Source: Deltaproteobacteria bacterium
Lineage (GTDB): Bacteria > Desulfobacterota > DSM-4660 > Desulfatiglandales > HGW-15
Reading direction: 5' to 3'
Assembly (NCBI GenBank): GCA_020060215.1
Contig: JAGVAP010000061.1
Location: 1-64,000 of the forward strand
Length of the DNA: 64,000 bases
Shown: positions 28,120 through 36,989 of the stretch, one piece after another
How the letters are laid out: each line of letters starts with the position of its first letter
How positions within the stretch are numbered: position 1 is the first letter of the stretch
Notes under the pieces: model-generated
What the model saw: the letters and a program-made list of their open reading frames with translations, nothing else
Database searches by the model: none
Told to the model about the DNA's origin: nothing
Program-made: the position numbers and the translations under genes

Positions 28120-29346
28120 ATGCTCTTTGAGTTGTTCATTGCGTCCAGGTATCTCAGGGCCAAGCGAAAGCAGGCGTTCATCTCCGTCATCACCATCATC
28201 TCCGTCGTGGGCGTCATGATGGGCGTCATGGCCCTCATCGTCGTGCTCTCGGTCATGAACGGCTTCAGGGAAGATCTCATGTCCAAGATCCTCGGTGTGA
28301 ATTCCCATCTCCTGATCCTCAGCCACGAGGGGGCCTTCAATCGTTACAAGGAGATCGCCGGCCGGGCGGAGGGCGTCGAGGGGGTCGTCGCAACAACCCC
28401 TTTCATCTACAGCCAGGTTATGTTAAACAGTCCCGCCGGCGTATCGGGAGCGGTTCTCAGGGGTTTGGACACGGCCACGGCAGGGAAGGTGATAGCGGTC
28501 GACAGGATGGTCAAGAGGGGGGATCTCCGCGCGCTGGACGAGACCCAGGGCGGGCTGCCGGGCATCATTCCGGGAACCGAGCTGGCCAGGCAGCTGGGGG
28601 TCCAGCCCGGGGACGAATTGACCGTGGTCTCCCCCCAGGGCAAGCTGACGCCCATGGGGAGGGTCCCCGAGAGCCGAAAGTACAGGGTGGTGGCCCTGTT
28701 CGATTCCGGGATGTATGAGTACGATTCGTCCATGGTGTACGTCTCCATCCGGGAAGCCCAGGATCTGCTCGGGATGGATGACCGGGTGAGCGGGATCGAG
28801 GTGAAGGTGCAGGACGTCAACAGGTCCGATACCATTGGAGAGGCCATCACCAGGGTCCTTCGGTATCCCTTCTGGACCAAGGACTGGAAGGTCATGAACC
28901 GCAGCCTCGTCTCCGCCCTGAAGCTCGAGAAGATCACCATGTTCGTCATCCTCACCATGATCGTCCTGGTGGGTGCCCTGAACATCATCAGCACCCTGGT
29001 CATGGTGGTCATGGAAAAGACCCGGGACGTGGCCATCCTGAGGGCCATGGGCGCCAGCGCCAGGAGCATCATGTCGGTCTTCATGGCTCAGGGGCTCCTG
29101 GTCGGCCTGGTCGGGACCTTGGCGGGGCTGCTGGCCGGCCTTGGGATCTGCCGCCTCCTGGGGAAGTACAAGTTCATCAAACTGCCGGCCGACATCTACT
29201 ACATCTCCACACTCCCGGTCAGGGTGGAGGTCCTGGATGTCGTCTATGTAACCTCAGCCGCGGTGCTCATTTCCTTCATCGCCACGCTCTATCCCTCCTG
29301 GCATGCATCGAGGCTCAACCCGGCGGAGGCTTTGAGGTACGAATGA
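28120..29346 (+). CDS. lolE: Lipoprotein-releasing system transmembrane protein (LolC/LolE family)
   Basis: A 408-residue inner-membrane protein with the MacB/LolCE plan: one membrane segment at about residues 20-48, a large periplasmic domain (50-265), then three membrane segments (about 275-300, 325-345, 375-395) and the C-terminal signature LYPSWHASRLNPAEALRYE. With LolD it extracts lipoproteins for transfer to the outer membrane by LolA. Only one permease gene is present, so it probably works as a homodimer (LolF-like). It sits two bases after lysS and 16 bases before lolD. Confidence 0.93.
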   Translation: MLFELFIASRYLRAKRKQAFISVITIISVVGVMMGVMALIVVLSVMNGFREDLMSKILGVNSHLLILSHEGAFNRYKEIAGRAEGVEGVVATTPFIYSQVMLNSPAGVSGAVLRGLDTATAGKVIAVDRMVKRGDLRALDETQGGLPGIIPGTELARQLGVQPGDELTVVSPQGKLTPMGRVPESRKYRVVALFDSGMYEYDSSMVYVSIREAQDLLGMDDRVSGIEVKVQDVNRSDTIGEAITRVLRYPFWTKDWKVMNRSLVSALKLEKITMFVILTMIVLVGALNIISTLVMVVMEKTRDVAILRAMGASARSIMSVFMAQGLLVGLVGTLAGLLAGLGICRLLGKYKFIKLPADIYYISTLPVRVEVLDVVYVTSAAVLISFIATLYPSWHASRLNPAEALRYE

Positions 29347-29362
29347 CCCAGCAACGGGGTGG

Positions 29363-30049
29363 TTGGAGAGACTGGTGCTAGTCCTGGAGAGCGTTCAGAA
29401 ATCGTTCAAGCATGATCATACCGTCATCGAGGTCTTGAAGGGAGTCGATCTTACCCTGCGGCAGGGCGACAGCATGGCCGTCGTCGGCGCCTCCGGGGTG
29501 GGGAAATCGACCCTTTTGAACATCATGGGAACGCTTGAGCCCCCTACGTCCGGAGTGGTCCGGTTCCAGGAACGGAACGTGACCGGAATGGAGGAAGCGT
29601 CTTTATGCAGGTTGAGAAACCGGGAAATGGGGTTTGTTTTTCAGTTTCATCACCTGCTGCCTGAGTTCACCGCCCTCGAGAACACGATGATGCCCGCCCT
29701 GATCGCCCGTCTACCCCGGTCCAGTGCCGTGGAGATGGCGATTCAGATCCTCAAGAGCGTAGGTCTCGAGAGACGTCTGACCCATCGCACCGGCGAACTC
29801 TCCGGGGGAGAGCAGCAGAGGGTCGCCATCGCAAGGGCCTTGGTCATGCGTCCGAAGGTCCTGCTCGCCGATGAGCCTACCGGTAATTTGGATTCGAAAA
29901 CAGGAGAGGGTGTGGGTGACCTGCTCCTTGAATTTAACCAGAGAGAAGTCCTCGCCATGGTGATCGCCACCCACAACCGGCGACTGGCCGAGAAGATGTC
30001 CAGGCGGATGGAGATCGTGGATGGTCGGATTCATGAGGAGGAAAGGTAG
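29363..30049 (+). CDS. lolD: Lipoprotein-releasing system ATP-binding protein LolD
   Basis: A 228-residue ABC ATPase. Walker A is GASGVGKST, the Q-loop region MGFVFQFHHLLPEFTALEN is diagnostic of LolD, the signature is LSGGEQQRVAIARAL and Walker B VLLADEPTGNLD. It energises the lolE permease. The start appears to be TTG 29363 (after a gggtggt-like ribosome site). The 3' end overlaps bamA by 29 bases, so translation of bamA is likely coupled. Confidence 0.93.
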   Translation: MERLVLVLESVQKSFKHDHTVIEVLKGVDLTLRQGDSMAVVGASGVGKSTLLNIMGTLEPPTSGVVRFQERNVTGMEEASLCRLRNREMGFVFQFHHLLPEFTALENTMMPALIARLPRSSAVEMAIQILKSVGLERRLTHRTGELSGGEQQRVAIARALVMRPKVLLADEPTGNLDSKTGEGVGDLLLEFNQREVLAMVIATHNRRLAEKMSRRMEIVDGRIHEEER

Positions 30050-32702
30050 CGCGCTTACAGCGGGTATTCTCCTGGGGCTGGTACTCTGGTCCGTGCCGTT
30101 GGCCCGGGTCGCGCAGGCGCAGGAGAAGAAGACGGTGGCCATACTGCCCTTCAGGGTTCATTCCCTGCAACCCCTGGAGCAGGTGAGGGTGCAGCTCCAG
30201 GAGATGTTCTCCTCCCAGATGGGAAAGGAAGGGCTCCAGGTGGTGAAGATCGAGGAGGTCAACGATCACCCCATGGCCCGCCTCCCCGTGCTGGAGGCCA
30301 AGGATGCGGTTGCGCTCGGTAAAGATCTGAATGCCGATTTCGTCATCCATGGGAGCCTGACCCATATCGGCCGAAAGATCAGCCTGGATGTGAAGGCGGT
30401 GGATGTGCATTCCGCGAGGCCTCCCTTTTCGCTGTTCGTGGTGGAGGACGACATCGAAAAGCTGTCCGACGCCGTGGAGCGGGCGACCCACAGCCTCTCC
30501 AACCAGATTGCCGGTTTCATCCAGATCGACTCGGTGATGGTCAAAGGGAACCGGCGCATCGAGGCCGAGGCCATCCTGGCGGTGGTGGAGAGTCGGAAAG
30601 GGGACCGACTCGACCAGGAGAAACTCGACAAAGACCTGCGGGCGATCTATGCCATGGGTTTTTTCAAGGAGGTCGATCTTGAGATCGAGGACGGCCCCAA
30701 GGGAAAGGTCGTGATCGTCAACGTGACCGAGAAGCCCTCCATCTCCAAGATCGCCTTCGAGGGGAACAAGAAGGAGAACGAAGATAACCTGAAAAAAGAG
30801 ATTGGAATCAAGCTCTATTCCATCCTGAACCAGAGCGAGGTGAAGCAGAGCATCAACCGACTGAAGGAGTATTACCGGCAAAAAGGATTCTACAACGTCG
30901 AAATCAATAGCGACATCCGGGAGATCCCCAACAACGAAGTGGCCTTGACCTACAAGGTCGACGAGGGGAAGAAGCTCTATATCACGAAAATCGCATTCAC
31001 CGGCAACACCCATTTCAGCGATCGCGAGTTGAAGAAGCTGATGGAGATCAGCGAGAAGGGGATCTTCTCCTTTATCACCAAGTCCGGGCTGCTCGACAGG
31101 AACAAGCTGGAGTTCGACCTCCAGAAGGTTGCCGCCTACTACCACAACCACGGCTACATCCGGGCCAAGACAGGGGAGGCCAAGGTCGCCACGAGCGAAG
31201 ACGGAATCACCGTTACGATCGAGGTCGTGGAAGGGGAGCAGTATGGGGTGGACAAGGTCCGGATCACGGGCGATCTGCTGAAACCCGAAGAGGAACTCCT
31301 CAAGAAGGTGAAGATCGGAAAGGAGAAGCACTACAGCAGGGAGGTCGTGAGAAAGGATACCATCGCCCTCAGGGACACCTACGCGGATGAGGGGTACGCC
31401 TACGCCGAGGCCGTGCCGCAGATCGAGGAGGACGACCAGCGAAAGATGGTGGATATCACCTACCGGATGTCCCAGAAGAGCAAGGTGCGATTCGAGCGTA
31501 TCAACGTCACCGGGAACAACGTCACACGGGACAAGGTGATCCGGCGCGAACTGAAGGTCGCCGAAGGGGAGTACTTCAGCGGCAAAGACTTGAAGAAAAG
31601 CACCCAGAACCTGCATCGCCTCGGGTTTTTCGAGGACGTGGAGATCCAGAACAAGAAGGGCAGTGAGGACGATCTCATGGTGCTGGACGTGGCCGTGAAG
31701 GAGCGGCCCACGGGCTCCTTTTCCATCGGCGCGGGCTACAGCTCGTTCGACAAAATGATCGGGATGTTCAACATCTCGCAGAATAACCTGTTCGGGCGGG
31801 GGCAGAAGCTTGCGGCCACAGGATCCATCGGCAGCAGGACCACCGAGGTGGATCTCAGTTTCACCGAACCGTGGCTCTTCGACAGGCCGATCTCGGCCGA
31901 GGTCGACCTCTACAATTTCGAGCGGGAGTATTTCGAGTACACGAAGGACAGCCTGGGGGGCGCACTGCGATTCGGGTTCCCTTTAGGCCTGGATGATTAT
32001 ACCAAGGGCCTGGCCGGGTATGGCTACGAGACCGCGGACATCAGCGATGTGGCCGACAATGCATCCATTGCGATCAGGGACATGGTGGGAACGAACGTCA
32101 CCAGCAGCGCCACGGTCGGGATCCGCCGCAACTCCAAGGACAGGCCCTGGAACACGCGCGAGGGGTCGTACAATCAGTTCACCTATGAGTATGCCGGAGG
32201 TCCTCTGGGGGGCGATGTGGGGTTCGACCGCTATCAGGCCACCTCCGCCTGGTTCTTCCCTCTGCCCTGGAACACCGCTTTCATGGCCCAGGGAAGATGG
32301 GGACTGGTCGTACAAAGGGACGACGAAAAGCTGCCCGTCTACCAGAAGTTCCGGTTGGGGGGGATCAATACGATCCGCGGGTTTGACGACTACTCCGTCT
32401 CACCCAGGGATCCGCGGACAGGGGACAGGATCGGCGGTGAAAAGATGGCCATCCTCAACCTGGAATACCGATTCCCGCTCATCCGAGAGCAGGGTATCAT
32501 GGGCGTCCTGTTCTTCGATGCAGGCAACTCCTGGACCGATGAGCAGGGGTATGACTTCGGCGACGTCAAGAAGTCGATCGGCACGGGAATCCGATGGTAT
32601 TCTCCCATCGGACCCCTTCGTCTCGAGTATGGATGGGTGATCGGGCCCGAAGGGGATGAGCCCTCCGGAAACTTTCATTTCTCGGTGGGGGGGCTCTTTT
32701 GA
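30021..32702 (+). CDS. bamA: Outer membrane protein assembly factor BamA
   Basis: An 893-residue protein. Residues 1-34 are a signal peptide ending AQAQ. Residues 36-165 form an extra periplasmic domain (VAILPFRVHSLQPLEQV...), reminiscent of TolB-N/FlgO-type folds, before the POTRA repeats at about 170-570 (e.g. IDSVMVKGNRRIE, ISKIAFEGNKKEN, ITKIAFTGNTHFS). The C-terminal 320 residues are the Omp85 barrel (SIGAGYSSFDKM, FRLGGINTIRGFDDYSV with the conserved RGF-type loop) ending in an aromatic Phe. It folds beta-barrel proteins into the outer membrane. ATG 30033 is an alternative start. Confidence 0.95.
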   Translation: MVGFMRRKGSALTAGILLGLVLWSVPLARVAQAQEKKTVAILPFRVHSLQPLEQVRVQLQEMFSSQMGKEGLQVVKIEEVNDHPMARLPVLEAKDAVALGKDLNADFVIHGSLTHIGRKISLDVKAVDVHSARPPFSLFVVEDDIEKLSDAVERATHSLSNQIAGFIQIDSVMVKGNRRIEAEAILAVVESRKGDRLDQEKLDKDLRAIYAMGFFKEVDLEIEDGPKGKVVIVNVTEKPSISKIAFEGNKKENEDNLKKEIGIKLYSILNQSEVKQSINRLKEYYRQKGFYNVEINSDIREIPNNEVALTYKVDEGKKLYITKIAFTGNTHFSDRELKKLMEISEKGIFSFITKSGLLDRNKLEFDLQKVAAYYHNHGYIRAKTGEAKVATSEDGITVTIEVVEGEQYGVDKVRITGDLLKPEEELLKKVKIGKEKHYSREVVRKDTIALRDTYADEGYAYAEAVPQIEEDDQRKMVDITYRMSQKSKVRFERINVTGNNVTRDKVIRRELKVAEGEYFSGKDLKKSTQNLHRLGFFEDVEIQNKKGSEDDLMVLDVAVKERPTGSFSIGAGYSSFDKMIGMFNISQNNLFGRGQKLAATGSIGSRTTEVDLSFTEPWLFDRPISAEVDLYNFEREYFEYTKDSLGGALRFGFPLGLDDYTKGLAGYGYETADISDVADNASIAIRDMVGTNVTSSATVGIRRNSKDRPWNTREGSYNQFTYEYAGGPLGGDVGFDRYQATSAWFFPLPWNTAFMAQGRWGLVVQRDDEKLPVYQKFRLGGINTIRGFDDYSVSPRDPRTGDRIGGEKMAILNLEYRFPLIREQGIMGVLFFDAGNSWTDEQGYDFGDVKKSIGTGIRWYSPIGPLRLEYGWVIGPEGDEPSGNFHFSVGGLF

Positions 32703-32957
32703 TCGCGGATGAAGCCTCCACCTCCGGTGGAGGTCCCGGACAGGGTTCGCCCGATCCGGCGAGAAGCGGGGCAGTGTTCAGTAAAAGACCGTTTCAGATC
32801 CTGAACGCTGAACACTGAGCTCTGAACACTTGGAAGAGGCGATCGTTTGAACCGAGCTTAGGGGGGCCGCCTGAGGCCACCCGCTCTGCGGGTGGAGTCT
32901 CACTTTATGAGCGAACTGAAGTCTCTTGTTTGCACCACGAGAGAAAAGGGGGAGGAT
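32703..32957. other. Leader region between bamA and skp with hairpins and a dispersed repeat
   Basis: Three inverted repeats: CCTCCACC/GGTGGAGG (32715-32722 with 32726-32733), CAGTGTTCAG/CTGAACACTG (32772-32781 with 32808-32817), and CCACCCGC/GCGGGTGG (32877-32884 with 32888-32895). None has a T-tract. The second belongs to the dispersed gttcag/gtgtcag family. No gene is supported. Confidence 0.5.
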
Positions 32958-33497
32958 ATGATACGTCTCATCGTTTATCTGATGGTCGGTGCCTGCTTTG
33001 TTTTACTTTCGGCTCTGGACAGCGTTGCAGCGCCGCCGGTGAACGCCAAGATCGGCGTCGTGGACATCCAGAAGTTCCAGAAGAAGTCGAAACACTTCCA
33101 GGCGGTCGGCGCGAGGGTGAAGAAGAAATTCGACGCCATGCAGCAGAAACTGGATGAGGAGAGGAACGGACTGATCAAGCTGGAGGACGACCTGAAGAAG
33201 CAGAGCATGATGCTGAGCCTGGATGCCCAGGAGGACAAAAAGAGGGAGCTGGAGAAGAAACGGAGGTACTACAAGTACATCTACGAGGACCTCTCTCAGG
33301 AGATGAAGGATGTGGAGGCGGAGGCCACCTCGGACATCGGCAAAGAGCTCGAAAAGATCGTCAAGAAGATCGCCGATAAGGAGGGCTACACGCTCATCCT
33401 TGAAAAGCGCACCCTCGGGCTGATCTACTACAGCGAAGCCATCGACCTCACCGATCGCGTGGTAGAGGCCTACGATGCCTCAAAACCGAACCAGTAG
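32958..33497 (+). CDS. skp: Periplasmic chaperone OmpH/Skp
   Basis: A 179-residue protein with an N-terminal signal peptide (IRLIVYLMVGACFVLLSALD, cut near VAA) and the OmpH-family opening KIGVVDIQKFQ. Residues 45-135 are a long charged coiled coil (runs of Lys/Glu such as KKFDAMQQKLDEERN), forming the tentacles that hold unfolded outer-membrane proteins on the way to BamA. The start at 32958 has a gggggagg ribosome site; an upstream in-frame ATG at 32892 lacks a signal-peptide context. It overlaps lpxD by 23 bases. Confidence 0.88.
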   Translation: MIRLIVYLMVGACFVLLSALDSVAAPPVNAKIGVVDIQKFQKKSKHFQAVGARVKKKFDAMQQKLDEERNGLIKLEDDLKKQSMMLSLDAQEDKKRELEKKRRYYKYIYEDLSQEMKDVEAEATSDIGKELEKIVKKIADKEGYTLILEKRTLGLIYYSEAIDLTDRVVEAYDASKPNQ

Positions 33498-34554
33498 TAT
33501 GGAACGCGGGAAAAACCCCACCCTTACACTCGAAGCGCTCTCCGAGCGTCTGGGCGGCGAGGTCTGCGGGGATAAGACCGTCCTGATCAGCGGGATCAAT
33601 TCCCTGCGCGATGCGGTCCAGGGAGAGGTGTCGCTGTACATGGACCGCCGGTACGACGATGCCCTGAAGAGCACGAAGGCATCGGCCGTCATCGTTCAGC
33701 GGGTTACGGAGCATTTCCCCGGCCCCCAGGTGGTCGTGCCCAACCCGGGCCTCGCTTATGCGGAGGCCGCCCATCTGTTCTGCCCGCCCCTGGTCAGGTT
33801 CCCCGGGGTGAGCCGTGAAGCGGTCATCCATGAGACCAGCACCATCGGCAAGGATGTATCCATCTATCCCCTGGTGTACGTCGGAAAGGATGCGGTCATC
33901 GGAGACGGGGCCACCCTGTTTCCCGGGGTCTATGTCGGAGACGGCGTCTCCATCGGGAGGAATACCGTCATCTACCCGAACGTTGCGCTTCTGCCGGGGG
34001 TCACGATCGGCGAAGAGGTGATCATCCACGCGGGGACCGTGGTGGGCAGCGACGGCTTTGGATTCGTGAGACACGGGTCCAGGAGCGTGAAGATCCCCCA
34101 GCTCGGGACGGTGCAGATCGACGACCACGTCGAAATAGGGGCGAACAGCGCCATTGACCGCGCCGCGCTTGGAAAGACGTGGATCAAGAGCGGCGTCAAG
34201 ACAGACAACCTTGTCCAGATCGCCCACAATGTCACGATCGGCGAAAACTCGATCATCGTGGCCCAGACCGGCATCTCCGGGAGCGCGACCATAGGAAGCC
34301 AGGTGATCATCGGCGGGCAGGTCGGGATTGCCGATCACGTCGAGGTCGGCGATCGCGTGATGATCGGCTCCCAGTCCGGAGTGGCCAAATCCATACCCGC
34401 GGGAGAGGTCGTCTCCGGCTCACCCACCCTGCCGCATCGCTTGTGGCTGAGGACCAGGGGACTGCTCGCCAAGCTGCCGGAGCTGAATGAGAGAATACGG
34501 GGCCTGGAGAGAAAGATTGCCGAGCTGGAGAAGCGGTTGTCCGGTGATTCGTAG
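33475..34554 (+). CDS. lpxD: UDP-3-O-acylglucosamine N-acyltransferase LpxD
   Basis: A 359-residue enzyme for the third step of lipid A synthesis. The N-terminal LpxD uridine-binding domain (residues 15-100, with PNPGLAYAEAAHLF) is followed by a left-handed beta-helix of hexad repeats (VIHETSTIGKDVSIYPLVYV onward) with the catalytic His in the QIAHNVTIG segment, and a C-terminal helix. The ATG at 33475 has a tagagg site and overlaps skp; ATG 33499 is an alternative. It is followed 21 bases later by fabZ. Confidence 0.95.
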   Translation: MPQNRTSSMERGKNPTLTLEALSERLGGEVCGDKTVLISGINSLRDAVQGEVSLYMDRRYDDALKSTKASAVIVQRVTEHFPGPQVVVPNPGLAYAEAAHLFCPPLVRFPGVSREAVIHETSTIGKDVSIYPLVYVGKDAVIGDGATLFPGVYVGDGVSIGRNTVIYPNVALLPGVTIGEEVIIHAGTVVGSDGFGFVRHGSRSVKIPQLGTVQIDDHVEIGANSAIDRAALGKTWIKSGVKTDNLVQIAHNVTIGENSIIVAQTGISGSATIGSQVIIGGQVGIADHVEVGDRVMIGSQSGVAKSIPAGEVVSGSPTLPHRLWLRTRGLLAKLPELNERIRGLERKIAELEKRLSGDS

Positions 34555-34575
34555 ACCTTACGATGGAGCTGAGTA

Positions 34576-35019
34576 ATGAATCTGCCCCTCCTCTACGACC
34601 AGATCACGAGAATCCTCCCCCACCGCTATCCGTTCCTGCTCGTGGACAGCATCACGGAGCTGGAGCCACACAAGAGGGTGGTGGGGATCAAGAACGTGAC
34701 GGCGAATGAACCCTTTTTCCAGGGCCACTTCCCGGGGAACCCGATCATGCCCGGGGTCCTCATCATCGAGGCCATGGCCCAGACGGGCGGCGTGCTTGCA
34801 CGGTTATCCTTCCCGGAAGTCCTTGAAAAGGAGGAAAGCAAGGTCTTTTTCATGGCCATGGAACGTGTAAAATTCAGGAGGCCCGTCATACCCGGGGATC
34901 AACTCATCCTGAACCTGGAGGCCCTCCGAACAGGCAGCCGGATCTGGAAGATGGCCGGAAAGGCCTTTGTCAGAGAGAATCTGGTTGCGGAAGCGGAACT
35001 GATGGCCTCCATCGGGTAG
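34576..35019 (+). CDS. fabZ: 3-hydroxyacyl-ACP dehydratase FabZ
   Basis: A 147-residue hot-dog-fold enzyme that dehydrates 3-hydroxyacyl-ACP during fatty-acid elongation, competing with LpxA and LpxD for that substrate. The catalytic His lies in LPHRYPFLLVD (residue 16) and the catalytic Glu in GHFPGNPIMPGVLIIEAMAQ. Its place between lpxD and lpxA is the classical arrangement. It is followed by about 200 bases of repeat-bearing spacer. Confidence 0.95.
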   Translation: MNLPLLYDQITRILPHRYPFLLVDSITELEPHKRVVGIKNVTANEPFFQGHFPGNPIMPGVLIIEAMAQTGGVLARLSFPEVLEKEESKVFFMAMERVKFRRPVIPGDQLILNLEALRTGSRIWKMAGKAFVRENLVAEAELMASIG

Positions 35020-35071
35020 ACCGCGTCTCACGGAACTCCCGAAACCCGGATATCCCAAATCAGGGGGGGAG

Positions 35072-35161
35072 CTTGCCGCACGGGCGGCAAGATTGATCGA
35101 GCAGGAAAACTTTACCGGGTGTCAGCCTGGAGTCTCAGGTCTTCACTGTTCAGGTGTCAGG
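35072..35161. repeat. Stem-loop and dispersed gtgtcag repeat between fabZ and lpxA
   Basis: CTTGCCGC (35072-35079) pairs with GCGGCAAG (35084-35091). CGGGTGTCAG at 35116-35125 and GTTCAGGTGTCAGG at 35148-35161 match the dispersed family seen upstream of fhs and between bamA and skp. Confidence 0.5.
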
Positions 35162-35221
35162 GAATCGATGGGATTACCCCCAACTTGACGAAGTTTTATA
35201 CAAGAGGTCGTTGAAACAGAG

Positions 35222-35995
35222 ATGAGCATCCATCCCACGGCCGTGGTGGCCCCCGGCGCCGAGATAGCAGCAGATGCGGAGGTCGGTCCCTACTCGGTGA
35301 TCGGAGGACACGTGAGCATCGGCAGCGGCACCGTCATCGGATCGCACGTGGTCATTGAAGGGCACACCCGCATTGGAGAGCGGAACAGGATCTACCCTTT
35401 CGTCACCCTCGGCACCCCTCCTCAGGACACGGGCTATCGGGGTGAAGATACGAGGCTGTTCATCGGGAACGACAACATCATCCGCGAGTATGCGACCATC
35501 CATCGGGCGACGACCAAGCAGGAGTGGGTCACCACGGTCGGCGACGGGAATTATCTGATGGCCTATTCACACATCGCGCACGACTGCGTCCTGGGGAACC
35601 GTGTCATCCTCGCCAACGTGGTTACACTCGGAGGCCATATCCATATCGGGGATTGCGCAAACCTCGGCGGGCTCGCGGCCGTCCATCAGTTCGTCCGGAT
35701 CGGCCCCTATGCCTTCGTGGGCGGAAAGTCCGGTGTGGACAGGGATGTCCCCCCGTTCATGATTACGGCAGGCGAAAGGGCCAAGCTGTACGGAATCAAT
35801 CGAAAGGGCCTCAGCCGCCACGGATTCCAGCCGTCCACCATAGACGGATTGAAAAGGGCGTTTCAGATCATCTGGAGGGACAGCCAGCGGCTGCCCGATG
35901 GGATCCGCAAGGCACGGGAGGAGATCCCCTCCACCCCCGAGCTGGAGACGCTCCTCTCCTTCCTGGAGAGCTCGAAGCGTGGGATCCTGAGGTAG
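35222..35995 (+). CDS. lpxA: UDP-N-acetylglucosamine O-acyltransferase LpxA
   Basis: A 257-residue acyltransferase for the first step of lipid A synthesis. It is a left-handed beta-helix from residue 1 (IHPTAVVAPGAEIAADAEVG) with the catalytic His in the SHIAHDCVLGN segment, the GGLAAVHQFVRIG loop, and a C-terminal helical domain (RAFQIIWRDSQRLPDG). The ATG lies about 200 bases after fabZ with no strong ribosome site. Substrate may be UDP-GlcNAc or its 3-amino analogue; see the Gfo/Idh gene downstream. Confidence 0.95.
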   Translation: MSIHPTAVVAPGAEIAADAEVGPYSVIGGHVSIGSGTVIGSHVVIEGHTRIGERNRIYPFVTLGTPPQDTGYRGEDTRLFIGNDNIIREYATIHRATTKQEWVTTVGDGNYLMAYSHIAHDCVLGNRVILANVVTLGGHIHIGDCANLGGLAAVHQFVRIGPYAFVGGKSGVDRDVPPFMITAGERAKLYGINRKGLSRHGFQPSTIDGLKRAFQIIWRDSQRLPDGIRKAREEIPSTPELETLLSFLESSKRGILR

Positions 35996-36077
35996 GCAGG
36001 ACCGGGGGAATGGAATGGTGGAAATCTCGGAAGGGTGGGTGAGATACCGGAGATGGACTTATGGAATACCGTCCACC

Positions 36078-36125
36078 ATTCCGTTATTCCATGATTCCGT
36101 CATTCCATCACTCCACGATTCCATT
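36078..36125. repeat. 8-base tandem repeat upstream of lpxI
   Basis: Six successive 8-base units with consensus ATTCCRTS (attccgtt, attccatg, attccgtc, attccatc, actccacg, attccatt) end 20 bases before the lpxI start. An inverted partner, ggaatggaatggtgg, occurs at about 36007-36021. Confidence 0.65.
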
Positions 36126-36145
36126 TCCGGCATTGTGGGGGCGCG

Positions 36146-36970
36146 ATGAACCGGTCCCCCGATGACAGCCGGGAGACGGTCGGCCTCATTGCAGGGGGAG
36201 GTCAGTTTCCCCTGAGAATCGCGGAGGCCGCCAGGAAGAAGGGGCACCGTGTGGTCGTCGTGGCGCACCAGGGCGAAACGGACCCGGCGCTCGAGGAGAG
36301 CGTGGACGAGACGGTATGGATCAAACTCGGCCAGCTCGGGCATCTGATCCGCGCCCTCAAAAAGAGGAAAGTCAGGCGCGCGGTCATGGCGGGCACCATC
36401 ACGAAGAAAAGGATGTTCGAGAACATCCTCCCGGACATCAAGGGATTGATGGTCATGTCCAAGCTGGCTGTCTTCCACGATGACGACATCCTGAGGGCCG
36501 TTGCCGCGGAAATGGCCAAGGAGGGGATCGAGATCGTCGGCTCGGCCGGATACGTCCCCGAGTTGCTGGCCCCCGCAGGATGCCTCACCCGGAGAAGACC
36601 CTCGAAGACCGAGGAGGATGAAATCCGGTTCGGGTGGTCCATTGCAAAGGAATTGGGCCGGCTCGACATCGGACAGTGTGTGGTGGTGCGGAAAAAAACG
36701 GTCCTGGCCCTGGAGGCCCTGGAAGGCACGGATCAGACCATCCTCAGAGGAGGCAGGCTGGCCGGTGAAAAGGCGGTAGTGGTGAAGGTCAGCAAGCCGA
36801 ACCAGGACCTGCGCTTCGATGTCCCGTCCGTGGGGCTCGATACCGTCAGGGTCATGGCCGAGGTCCGGGCCGCGGTGCTGGCCGTGGAAGCGGGAAAGAC
36901 ACTGATGTTTGACAGGGCCGAGATGGTATCCTATGCAGATGGACAGGGGATATGCATCACGTCTCTCTGA
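36146..36970 (+). CDS. lpxI: UDP-2,3-diacylglucosamine pyrophosphatase LpxI
   Basis: A 274-residue member of the LpxI (DUF1009) family, which replaces LpxH in many bacteria and makes lipid X from UDP-2,3-diacyl-GlcN. The N-terminal domain starts VGLIAGGGQFPLRIAEAAR; the C-terminal catalytic domain contains RFDVPSVGLDTV with the conserved Asp and Pro-x-x-Gly. It lies between lpxA and an oxidoreductase gene, 19 bases before the latter. The ATG is preceded by a tandem repeat and only a ggggg-like ribosome site. Confidence 0.92.
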   Translation: MNRSPDDSRETVGLIAGGGQFPLRIAEAARKKGHRVVVVAHQGETDPALEESVDETVWIKLGQLGHLIRALKKRKVRRAVMAGTITKKRMFENILPDIKGLMVMSKLAVFHDDDILRAVAAEMAKEGIEIVGSAGYVPELLAPAGCLTRRRPSKTEEDEIRFGWSIAKELGRLDIGQCVVVRKKTVLALEALEGTDQTILRGGRLAGEKAVVVKVSKPNQDLRFDVPSVGLDTVRVMAEVRAAVLAVEAGKTLMFDRAEMVSYADGQGICITSL

Positions 36971-36989
36971 ACAAGGGCATGGCAACAGG

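Noticed and set aside
36060..36125. CRISPR array
   Set aside because: The repeat unit is 8 bases with no spacers.
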